Source of the DNA: DAOTXN01 sp034435435
GTDB lineage: Bacteria; Chloroflexota; Anaerolineae; S140-20
NCBI GenBank assembly: GCA_034435435.1
Contig: DAOTXN010000155.1
Location: 1-27,408 of the forward strand
Reading direction: 5' to 3'
DNA: 27,408 nt
Made by a program: the position numbers and the translations under genes. Position 1 is the stretch's first letter, and the number at the start of each line of letters is the position of its first letter. Shown here in pieces: positions 14,901-22,196 of this stretch. The notes beneath the pieces are model-generated. The model had not been told where the DNA came from. It worked only from the letters and a program-made list of their open reading frames with translations, and did not search any database.

Positions 14901-15498
14901 GGGTCGTTTCTCCTGGTGTCAACGGATGGACAACGGATAAACGGATGCTTGGCGCAGCGGCTTTCCCCACCGTTTGCGCCGGTGTTCCTGGATGTGTTTG
15001 GGCGGGAAAAGACGTCTCCATTTCAACCGAGGTCGTCCAAAATTGAACAATAGAGCAACGTTGCAGGTGGTTCCGGCAAAATAGTCGATGACCTGGGCGA
15101 CCTCGTCGTCGGTGAGCGGCCAGGTATGGGCTTTGATCTCGACAATTGTGAACATCCATTGCCCAGCCAATGACTTGGCCGGTCAGGTCGGCCTGAGGTG
15201 CGTCTTGGATCAACCCTGGGCTAAAGTCCTGCGCCGGTGCATTCTCTGCAATGGCCCGCTTTGCCTCGGCAAAGGCGTACAAAGGAACGTTGAGCATCCC
15301 TTTGGCTGCCATCACACCGGTATCAATGGCCCGCCACATCACGTCCAGGTCGGACTGGGACACCGTTCGCCAGTCGCAAGCGGCGCAAACGTGAGCCGAC
15401 ACACCGTCGAACGCACAAAAGTACTCCCCCTGCCGCAACACATACTGCACAGGTCGCCGTTCTACTGGTCGGTTGCACTTGGGGCAAAGTTTGCTCAT
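14887..15498 (-). pseudogene. YgiT-type zinc finger joined to a deleted, frameshifted GxxExxY gene
   Basis: Starting at ATG 15498, the frame encodes a YgiT-type zinc finger: CPKCNRP, then CAACDW about 40 residues on, as found in antitoxin-like proteins. It continues to DLTGQVIGWAMDVH, which resembles the start of a GxxExxY-family protein. The next recognisable GxxExxY sequence, FTIVEIKA and later VALLFNFGRPRLKWRR, is in a different frame (about 15151 down to 14919). The missing middle, about 55-60 residues, would contain the GxxExxY motif itself. The simplest reading is an internal deletion with frameshift at about 15141-15160. The surviving frame runs on without homology to 14887, overlapping the ssnA start. 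Whether the zinc finger part is still made is unknown. Confidence 0.7.
14916..14947. repeat. Left arm of the inverted repeat flanking the YgiT/GxxExxY remnant
   Basis: A 32-base sequence of AACGGAT-type units that matches the inverse of 15496-15528 with a single one-base gap. It encodes the last residues of the GxxExxY reading frame (SVYPLSIR) and lies just upstream of ssnA. Confidence 0.9.
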
Positions 15499-15528
15499 CC
15501 GTTTATCCGTTGCTCCATCCGTTGACAC
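15496..15528. repeat. Right arm of the inverted repeat flanking the YgiT/GxxExxY remnant
   Basis: A 33-base partner of 14916-14947. The ATG of the zinc finger frame (15496-15498, minus strand) is the last triplet of the repeat. The arm begins only eight bases from the uspA stop. Confidence 0.9.
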
Positions 15529-15535
15529 TCTGCTA

Positions 15536-15994
15536 CTACACCAGCTCTACTCTTACTCCCGTCTCGCGTGTAATCTCTTCGGCAAAGCGCACGATGCCCT
15601 CATGTTCAAAGGCCGGAGGTTCCTCGTGCTCCGGCCCGTGATTGGGGCGGCCCAACACCAGCAAACCAGGTCGGGTTTCTGCGAGGTAAGCTTTGATCTC
15701 CTCGCGCACCTTGCCGTGCCGGATCGCATAGTCGGCATTGGCGCACCCGCCCTCGGCGGCATATTCGCACAGGCGCAGCATCATAAACTCGCCCATTTTG
15801 TCCAGTGCGTCGAATATCAAGCTGGTACGGCCCAGGCTGGTATGCTTCATAAACTCGATATCGAGGATGTAGAGAAATGTGAGTCGGGCGTTGCTTTCAC
15901 ACGCCAACTCGATGGCCCGCTTGACCGATGGCTGGATGTGTTGTCCACCCCGGGCCGCGCAGACGATGTGGGGTTGCGTTTCACTGCTTGTCAT
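15536..15994 (-). CDS. Universal stress protein (UspA family)
   Basis: 152-residue UspA-fold protein. It has an N-terminal strand PHIVCAARGG, helix SVKRAIELACESNARLTFLYILD, and a C-terminal LLVLGRPNHG...EGIVRFAEEITRETGVRVELV. The canonical ATP motif GxxG-x9-G(S/T) is only partly kept, so nucleotide binding is uncertain. ATG 15994 is preferred because GAGGTG lies just upstream; a start 21 bases earlier is possible. It is the last gene of the long minus-strand operon, 61 bases after the transporter, and is likely linked to it; UspA domains often accompany transporters. Confidence 0.85.
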   Translation of the reverse strand: MTSSETQPHIVCAARGGQHIQPSVKRAIELACESNARLTFLYILDIEFMKHTSLGRTSLIFDALDKMGEFMMLRLCEYAAEGGCANADYAIRHGKVREEIKAYLAETRPGLLVLGRPNHGPEHEEPPAFEHEGIVRFAEEITRETGVRVELV

Positions 15995-16019
15995 AACACA
16001 CCTCAAGTCTGGCAAAATT

Positions 16020-16037
16020 TACGCGAGGAAATCCTCG
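16020..16037 (-). terminator. Short hairpin between the transporter and uspA
   Basis: CGAGG (16024-16028) pairs with CCTCG (16033-16037) around a four-base loop. On the minus strand it is followed by GTAAATTTTG. It may be a weak attenuator limiting uspA expression; the stem is short. Confidence 0.3.
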
Positions 16038-16055
16038 ACAGTCTGTGGGTGAATG

Positions 16056-17786
16056 TCAAAAGTGAATGAGCAGCCACAACAGAGTCACACCGACAGTGAT
16101 TACGACCGAGGGCAGGCCGTATTTCATAAAAGTCCAGTAGGTAATCGGATAGCCCGCTCGGTCGGAGATGCCGGCGGTCACCAAGTTAGGCGCAGAGCCG
16201 ATGAGTGAACCGTTGCCCCCCATTTCGCCCACCGAAAGCGCGTAAAAGAGTGCGTTGTTGGCCGCCGCAGGGATGGTGCGACTCAGATAGCCCACCACAG
16301 GCAGCATGGCGGCAGTGAGAGGAATATTGTCCACGACCATGGAGAAAAAGGCCGCCGTGGGCGCCAGGAGTAGGATGGCTAATGTCAGATTTTCGCCGAC
16401 CAGGTCTCCAATGGTCTCTGCGATCATGCTGATCAAGCCCACTTCTTGCACGGCGCCCACCACAACAAATAGACCGATAAAGAACAACAGCGTCGTCCAG
16501 TCTACGGCGCGGATGATCTCGTCCACGTCGGGTTGGATCCACACCAAGAGCAGCGTCGAGCCGATCAGGGCTGTGACCGCCGGCACCAGATGAAATGACT
16601 CGCCGGTAACAAACAGCACCAACATACCCACAAAGACAATACCCGTCTTGCGCAATTCGATGGGGCGAGTGATGCGGGCGTTTTCGGCCAGCTTGGCCGC
16701 CAGGGCAGGCGACAATTTGACCCCCGCGGTGCGATAGTCGCGCCGAAAGACAATCAGGACATAGATGATCAGCGCAACCTGCGCTATCACTGCCCCCGGC
16801 GTCAAGTGGACGATAAAGTCAGTGAAGGACAGGCCAGCGTAGGAGCCGATCAGGATATTGCCAGGTGATCCGACGAGGGTGGCGATGCCGCACACATTAG
16901 AGGACAGCACCTCGGGTATGAGCAGCGCCAAGGGGTTAAGGTTCAAAGCCAGCGCGATCTGCAAACTCATTGGGGTCATCAATAGCATGGTGGTCACATT
17001 GTCCAGCAGGGCCGAGGCGATACCCGTCAATAGCATCATGATGATAGCCAGCAACCACAGCCGCCCCCGCGAGACCTTGTAAGCCCAGTAAGCCAGCCAT
17101 TGAAAGATACCGGTCCCTTCAAAAATGCCGATGACGATCATCATACCCATGACCAAAAAGATCACGTCAAAGTCAATGTAATGCAAGGCGCCCTCAAAGT
17201 CCATGATAAAAAGCTGTTCGTTAAACGGAGTAGCGATGTAGCTGACGAGAAAAATGACCGTCATGCCGGTGAGTGCGGCCAGTGTGTTGTGTAGCTTTTC
17301 CAGAGCGATCAGGATCAAGATGCCGACAAAGGTCAGCGCGGCGATGAAAAAGCCGGGGGTGATTTCGCGCGCCAGTTCCAGCTCGGCTATGTGCAGGTTG
17401 CCGGTGGCCTGCAATTGAGCAACGTCCTCGTGTGAAGAGATCCACTCGATGTTACGAAAGTGTGAGCGGATGATGCGCACGGCCAACTGCTCTCCCGCGA
17501 AAGGCTCCAACGGGATGGAGAACGAGCCGTCGGCATGGCTTTCACCTTCGCCGATCTCGTCACCAGCATCCTCGATTCGCACAATGATGTGAGCCGCGCG
17601 CACACCTTGCCCTTGCGAGTCTATGAGGCGTCCGGTGATCGTCAACGCAGGTGAGGCATCCTGGTCAGTGTGTCGCGCTACACCTTTGGCCTCCGCTGTC
17701 GTCCACGGCGGTCCAAAGGCCCACAATAGACCCACGCACAACAACAATACCAGGACGCCGGCTCTTACGGTCACGGTTTTGGTCAA
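16056..17786 (-). CDS. ArsB/NhaD (ion transporter superfamily) permease with exported N-terminal domain
   Basis: 576-residue inner-membrane transporter. A signal/anchor (about 8-28) leads to a small beta-rich domain at about 45-135 (LTITGRLIDSQGQGVRAAHI...ADGSFSIPL), which looks like the carboxypeptidase-regulatory (CarboxypepD_reg) fold, outside the membrane. Eleven or so hydrophobic segments follow, with paired motifs of the IT superfamily: SALLDNVTTMLLMTP...SNVCGIATLVGSPGNI and MVVDNIPLTAAMLPV...EMGGNGSLIGSAPNLVTAG. Substrate class (Na+/H+ exchange, arsenite, dicarboxylate or sulfate) cannot be fixed from sequence; the repeated GSPGN/GSAPN motifs resemble the NhaD and P-protein branch. Its ATG overlaps the preceding gene's stop (ATGA). 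Confidence 0.87.
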   Translation of the reverse strand: MTKTVTVRAGVLVLLLCVGLLWAFGPPWTTAEAKGVARHTDQDASPALTITGRLIDSQGQGVRAAHIIVRIEDAGDEIGEGESHADGSFSIPLEPFAGEQLAVRIIRSHFRNIEWISSHEDVAQLQATGNLHIAELELAREITPGFFIAALTFVGILILIALEKLHNTLAALTGMTVIFLVSYIATPFNEQLFIMDFEGALHYIDFDVIFLVMGMMIVIGIFEGTGIFQWLAYWAYKVSRGRLWLLAIIMMLLTGIASALLDNVTTMLLMTPMSLQIALALNLNPLALLIPEVLSSNVCGIATLVGSPGNILIGSYAGLSFTDFIVHLTPGAVIAQVALIIYVLIVFRRDYRTAGVKLSPALAAKLAENARITRPIELRKTGIVFVGMLVLFVTGESFHLVPAVTALIGSTLLLVWIQPDVDEIIRAVDWTTLLFFIGLFVVVGAVQEVGLISMIAETIGDLVGENLTLAILLLAPTAAFFSMVVDNIPLTAAMLPVVGYLSRTIPAAANNALFYALSVGEMGGNGSLIGSAPNLVTAGISDRAGYPITYWTFMKYGLPSVVITVGVTLLWLLIHF

Positions 17787-18439
17787 GATTGTAAACCTCC
17801 CAATCTGTGAACGGCCTCTCGTACGGTCTGCAAGTCCTGCGTCGATGGATGAGTCGTTGAGAAACGTAGCGCGTGAAGCGGCGCCGGACGCCCCTCCGAG
17901 GCAATGGCGACGGTCCCGTGGCGACAGGGTATCGCCAGGTCCACCACGTATTCGACGCCGGCCTCCCGCAGGGGATACTCTCGTTCTGGCGCAAGGCCCA
18001 TCTCTTTCAGTGTGACGAATAACCCGTCGGCGCCCGAGACGTACAGCTCGTTAATTTCCTGGGCCATCTGAAAGCGGTCCCAAGTGGTCTCTATGAACGT
18101 GACGCGCCGCCAGCGCAGACTGACGATGGGCGGCTCTAACCGTTCCAATGGGCCTAGTTGTAGCTTGAAATAGGCGTGGTCGGCGCGCGGGTGATCCGGC
18201 TCGGCAGGCAACAAGTCGCGTCGGCGGGTCATCTCGTGCCCGCGCACCGGCGCGTACCAGTGAATGGCCCAGCGCTCCTCGCCGAAGGATTTGGTAAAAT
18301 AAAAGGCCACGTAATCGGCCTCGGCGGTCGAGGGCGGAGCGTGCTGAACCGGGACGCGATACCATCCCTGGTCGCGCACCCGCTCAAAATCACGCCGGTT
18401 ATTCATCACAGCTACGAGGACTCGGTCTTCAGGATGCAT
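17783..18439 (-). CDS. Conserved protein of unknown function, 218 residues
   Basis: I do not recognise a named family; similar proteins seem to occur in Chloroflexota and relatives. Striking conserved-looking stretches are VAVMNNRRDFERVRDQGWYRVP (about 9-30), ADYVAFYFTKSFGEERWAIHWYAPV (41-65), EPDHPRADHAYFKLQLGPLERL (80-101) and WRRVTFIETTWDRFQMAQEINEL (109-131). Many Trp, Arg and Tyr residues suggest a soluble, possibly nucleic-acid or nucleotide-binding, cytoplasmic protein. The C-terminal third contains VVDLAIPC and HALRFST. No signal peptide or membrane segment is present. It overlaps the PLP-enzyme gene by 11 bases and the transporter start by four, so it is firmly in the operon. Confidence 0.75.
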   Translation of the reverse strand: MHPEDRVLVAVMNNRRDFERVRDQGWYRVPVQHAPPSTAEADYVAFYFTKSFGEERWAIHWYAPVRGHEMTRRRDLLPAEPDHPRADHAYFKLQLGPLERLEPPIVSLRWRRVTFIETTWDRFQMAQEINELYVSGADGLFVTLKEMGLAPEREYPLREAGVEYVVDLAIPCRHGTVAIASEGRPAPLHALRFSTTHPSTQDLQTVREAVHRLGGLQS

Positions 18440-19904
18440 GTTTTAACAGGCCCGTCATCGCGTTAAATTCTTCGATGAGGGTGTCCATTTCTTCGATTTG
18501 CGCGTGGATGCTGCTCCAATAGTCGGGCTGGTACCATTGGGCCTGTATTTCTGCGTAGGTCTTGCCTTGCTGCTCGACCCACGTGTAGTATTTCAGGTTG
18601 TGGATGCGCTTGCGGTCCCAATAGCCCAACTCTTGCACATCATCCACCGTGCAGCCCAACAAATGGCGATGATAGTCGGCGGCGGCGTCCAGTTCGGTGT
18701 ACTCACCCCGCTCCTCGCGCAGCTCGCGCAGACGGCTGCCGTACAGCTCCATCGAGTCGGTCCACACCGTCAGCACGACGTCAGTGTCGCTCAGCTCGTA
18801 CCATTTGGCGAATTTGATGCACGAGAGCACGTTGGCAATGCTGGAAATGCCCAGCAAGTCCAACCGTTCGACCAACACCGCGGGCACACCCTGCTTGACC
18901 AGATAGGCTCGCCCGGCCGGTTCGTTGAACAGGCGCACCAAGCTCATACACGCCTCGTCATCAATGGCCATCACCATGTCGGTGTTTTTCATGTTATGGA
19001 TCCAGGGGATGTGCTTGTCGCCGATGCCCTCGATGCGGTGTCCGCCAAAGCCGTTCAAGATGAGGGTGGGGCACTGGAGGGCCTCGCTGGCCGCCACTTT
19101 GCTGGCGGGGAAAATCTCTTTCATGTAATCGCCGCAGCCGATAGTGCCCGCCGAGCCGGTGGTCAACACCACGCCTCGATAGCTGTCGTGCGGCCCCATC
19201 GCCTGCTCCAGCACCTCCTGCATGGCGTGGCCGGTCACGCTATAGTGCCACAGGTGGTTGCCAAATTCGTCGAACTGGTTAAAGATGACAATATCGTCGC
19301 CGCGCTCGGTGCGCAGTTCCCAGCATTTGTCAAAGATCTCCTTGACGTTGCTCTCGCAGCCCGGCGTGGCGATGACCTCGCCCGAAACCTGGGCCAGCCA
19401 CTCGAAGCGCTCGCGGCTCATCTCTTCCGGCAGGATGGCAATGGAATCGCAGGCCAGCAAGGTTGAGTCGTAGGCCCCGCCCCGGCAATAGTTGCCGGTA
19501 GAGGGCCACACCGCTTTTTGAGCCGTCGGGTCGAACTGGCCAGTGACCAGCCGGGGAACCAGACAGCCAAAGGCCGCGCCCACCTTGTGCGCGCCGGTGG
19601 GGAACCACTTGCCCACCAGCGCGATGATGCGCGCTTCTACGCCGGTGAGCGCCGGGGGCAATTCGACCGTGTTGACGCCGCCAAAACCACCCCCATGAGC
19701 CGCCGGCTCGTTCTTCCAGGTGATGCGAAACAGGTTGGGTGAGGCGATGTCCCACAAACCCAGGTTTTTTAACTGGGCCTTGACCTGCGCCGGAACCAAC
19801 GCCGGATCTCTCTGTTGGGCAAAGGTGGGGATGATAATATGGCGCTCCCGCGCCCGTTGCACGGCTCGTTCCAGCGATTTCTGGTGAATGGTTAAATCTA
19901 TCAT
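18429..19904 (-). CDS. Large fold-type II PLP-dependent enzyme (cysteine synthase/tryptophan synthase beta-like)
   Basis: 491 residues. The PLP lysine is Lys107 in PTGAHKVGAAFG, and the cofactor loop STGNYCRGGAYDS follows at 135-147. The glycine-rich GSAGTIGCGDY that would hold the PLP phosphate is near 251-261. It is longer than cysteine synthase (about 310) and diaminopropionate ammonia-lyase (about 400), with extra sequence at both ends, including an aromatic C-terminal region (YYTWVEQQGKTYAEIQAQWYQPDYW). The reaction is unknown: an amino-acid lyase/deaminase or beta-replacement is likely. Its place after threonine synthase and an MBL hydrolase suggests amino-acid metabolism. ATG 19904; a 36-base gap separates it from the MBL gene. 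Confidence 0.82.
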   Translation of the reverse strand: MIDLTIHQKSLERAVQRARERHIIIPTFAQQRDPALVPAQVKAQLKNLGLWDIASPNLFRITWKNEPAAHGGGFGGVNTVELPPALTGVEARIIALVGKWFPTGAHKVGAAFGCLVPRLVTGQFDPTAQKAVWPSTGNYCRGGAYDSTLLACDSIAILPEEMSRERFEWLAQVSGEVIATPGCESNVKEIFDKCWELRTERGDDIVIFNQFDEFGNHLWHYSVTGHAMQEVLEQAMGPHDSYRGVVLTTGSAGTIGCGDYMKEIFPASKVAASEALQCPTLILNGFGGHRIEGIGDKHIPWIHNMKNTDMVMAIDDEACMSLVRLFNEPAGRAYLVKQGVPAVLVERLDLLGISSIANVLSCIKFAKWYELSDTDVVLTVWTDSMELYGSRLRELREERGEYTELDAAADYHRHLLGCTVDDVQELGYWDRKRIHNLKYYTWVEQQGKTYAEIQAQWYQPDYWSSIHAQIEEMDTLIEEFNAMTGLLKHAS

Positions 19905-19940
19905 GCCTTGTTCGACCTCGGTTTGATAATGGTTGGTGGG

Positions 19941-20735
19941 TTACAAATAGAGCGTTGCGCCGTCGTTGGGAATGATGATCTCGCCGTTGAATTCCTGGGC
20001 GGCTTCGGCGCATACCTGATCCTCGCGCCCGTCATAGTCGCCGCTAATGTGGACCAGCGCCAGGATGCGACAGTTGGCTTGGGCGGCGGTGTGCCCGGCC
20101 TGGCGAGCAGTGGAATGCCCATAGCCCGCCGCGTTGACGCCTGGATGCAGCACTTGGCTGAAATTGGCTTCGTGGATCAGCAGATCGCAACCGGCGGCAA
20201 ATTGCGCCATTTCTTCCGTATGAGTCGTGTCGCCCGTATAGACCACCGAGCGGCCGCTTTTTAAGAAATCCAGTCGCACGCCCAGCGACGGCGTTTTTTG
20301 GCTGTGCGGGGTGGGCAGGGTCGAGATACGCAGCGCCAGCGTGATTTCTTGACTGCTCGGTTCATCCGTCGCCAGTGCGACCCATTTCACCGCCGTCAAG
20401 CGGTCGCGCAGCTCGGTGTAGACCAACTCCATCAGTTGCCGCCCGGTTTGAATCACGTCGGGATTCCCCAAGACGGTCAACGGCCCGGCTGCGCCGCCCA
20501 TTGACCGCAGCAGCAGGAACATGGGCAGGCCGAGCACATGGTCGCCGTGACGGTGCGAGATGAACAGGTGCGTCACCTGATCGGGCGCCGACCCGGCTCG
20601 ATCCAGTTGCTGGAGCACCGTCGGGCCGCACTCTATCTGGAAAGTCACGTCTCCCTCGTGGATCAACAGAGAGACATTGCTTCGGTGTCTGGCCGCGTAT
20701 GCATCACCCGTTCCCATAAAAGTGACTTTTAACAT
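19941..20735 (-). CDS. MBL-fold metallo-hydrolase (RNase Z/AtsA-like)
   Basis: 264 residues from ATG 20735. The metal-binding HxHxDH is HRHGDH at 61-66. Other ligands fit: YTGDTTHTEEM, LIHEANF, GHSTARQAG and VHISGDY. The N-terminus (LKVTFMGTGDAYA, then RSNVSLLI) is like RNase Z and related hydrolases. An exosite for tRNA is not evident, so tRNA processing is unproven; small-molecule ester or lactone hydrolysis is equally possible. In-frame ATGs at 20753 and 20828 give longer proteins, but the upstream residues lack family character. It is 144 bases from the threonine synthase gene. Confidence 0.87.
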   Translation of the reverse strand: MLKVTFMGTGDAYAARHRSNVSLLIHEGDVTFQIECGPTVLQQLDRAGSAPDQVTHLFISHRHGDHVLGLPMFLLLRSMGGAAGPLTVLGNPDVIQTGRQLMELVYTELRDRLTAVKWVALATDEPSSQEITLALRISTLPTPHSQKTPSLGVRLDFLKSGRSVVYTGDTTHTEEMAQFAAGCDLLIHEANFSQVLHPGVNAAGYGHSTARQAGHTAAQANCRILALVHISGDYDGREDQVCAEAAQEFNGEIIIPNDGATLYL

Positions 20736-20879
20736 CGCGGTTCTCACTTTCATGTCTGTCTGGGCCGGCCAGTCGCCTCCACACTCAACCGGCATTTCCG
20801 CACGCTTCGACGAGACATGGTAGCCCACAAAGAAGTCTGTGTCAAACGTTGCGAAATGAGGCGTGAAACGTAACCGACG

Positions 20880-22154
20880 CTACATCGCTTCCATTATCTT
20901 TGTGACGGCGTTCAACGTGGGTTCGATGACCATCGGCTGCCCCACGGCGCGCATGGCGCTGCTCACGTCCTTGAGACCGTTGCCCGTCGCCAGCACCACC
21001 GCCCGTTCGTGCGCCGCCGCCACACCCAATGCAACGGCCTTGACCAGTCCGGCGTAGGGCGCCGCGCCGGCCGGTTCGGCGAACACGCCAGCGTCGCGGG
21101 CCAGTATGGGCATGGCCGCCAGGATTTCCTCGTCGGTCACACACACAAACGCCCCGTCCGTCTCGCGCACGGCGCGCATGGCCTTGACCCGGTCGCGGGG
21201 CAACCCGGCGCTGATGCTGTCGGCGATGGTGTGTGCGGCGATGGGGGTCATGTCCAGGGGGTGAGCACCCTGTTTCCACGCCTCATACAGCGCCGCCGAC
21301 CCGGCCGCCTGCACGCCCATCAGTTTGGGCATACGGTCGATCCACCCCAGCGCCAACAGGTCTTGGAACCCCTTGTGCAACCCGCCGATAATGCAACCGT
21401 CGCCCACGCCGACAAACACCCGGTCGGGGATTTGCCATCCCAGTTGCTCACTGATCTCGTAAGCGGCGGTCTTTTTTCCCTCGGTCATATACGGGTTATA
21501 AGCCGTGTTGCGGTTGTACCAGCCGTAGGTTTTACAGGCCGCCAGGCACAGGTCAAAAGCCTGGTCATACGTGCCATCCACCGCCAGCACCCGCGCCCCG
21601 TACATCAGCAGTTGGGCGATTTTGGCCTGTGGGGCCGCCGCCGGGACGAAAATGATATTCTTGAGGCCCAGGCTGGCCGATAGCGTTGCCAGTGAAGCAG
21701 CAGCGTTGCCTGTGCTGGCCCCCGCAATCACGTCGCGCCCCAATTCCAATGCTTTGAGGATCGCCACGGCGCTGGCCCGGTCTTTGAACGAGGCGCTCGG
21801 CATCAGCCCGTCGTTCTTGACGTACACCTCGGCCACGCCCACGCGCTGCGCCAGGCGCGGGCTGCGATACAACGGCGTCCAGCCCACAGAGAAAAGTGGG
21901 TGCGCCGGCAATGGCCCGGCGTGCAGGTCGGCCAGAATCAGCGGGTCAACCGGCAACAGCGGCGTGTAGCGCCAGATGGAGCGCGGACCACCCGCGGTCA
22001 GCGTTTGCGGCGAAATACGCCCTTTAATTTTTTCGTAATCGTATTGCACGTCGAGGATGCCTTCGTCGCCGTGTTGGGGGCAGACGTACAGCGTCTCGTC
22101 CACAGCATACTCGGCTCCGCAGATGAGGCATTTCAATCCCAGCACATGATCCAT
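20880..22154 (-). CDS. thrC: Threonine synthase (pyridoxal phosphate)
   Basis: Converts O-phosphohomoserine to threonine. 424 residues. The N-terminus is a zinc-ribbon-like segment (Cys9, Cys12, Cys25), as in the long bacterial/archaeal ThrC type. The PLP lysine is Lys124 in SASFKDRA. STGNAAASLA follows as the cofactor loop, then VGVGDGCIIGG as the phosphate site, and ATGNGLKD near the C-terminus matches threonine synthase more than threonine dehydratase. The cytoplasmic enzyme is encoded upstream of another fold-type II PLP enzyme; whether it serves ordinary threonine synthesis or a special pathway cannot be told. A GGAG lies about 11 bases upstream of ATG 22154. Confidence 0.88.
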   Translation of the reverse strand: MDHVLGLKCLICGAEYAVDETLYVCPQHGDEGILDVQYDYEKIKGRISPQTLTAGGPRSIWRYTPLLPVDPLILADLHAGPLPAHPLFSVGWTPLYRSPRLAQRVGVAEVYVKNDGLMPSASFKDRASAVAILKALELGRDVIAGASTGNAAASLATLSASLGLKNIIFVPAAAPQAKIAQLLMYGARVLAVDGTYDQAFDLCLAACKTYGWYNRNTAYNPYMTEGKKTAAYEISEQLGWQIPDRVFVGVGDGCIIGGLHKGFQDLLALGWIDRMPKLMGVQAAGSAALYEAWKQGAHPLDMTPIAAHTIADSISAGLPRDRVKAMRAVRETDGAFVCVTDEEILAAMPILARDAGVFAEPAGAAPYAGLVKAVALGVAAAHERAVVLATGNGLKDVSSAMRAVGQPMVIEPTLNAVTKIMEAM

Positions 22155-22196
22155 TTCTGTTTTTCTCCACTGTGACCACCGAGGGTTGGGATCAGT

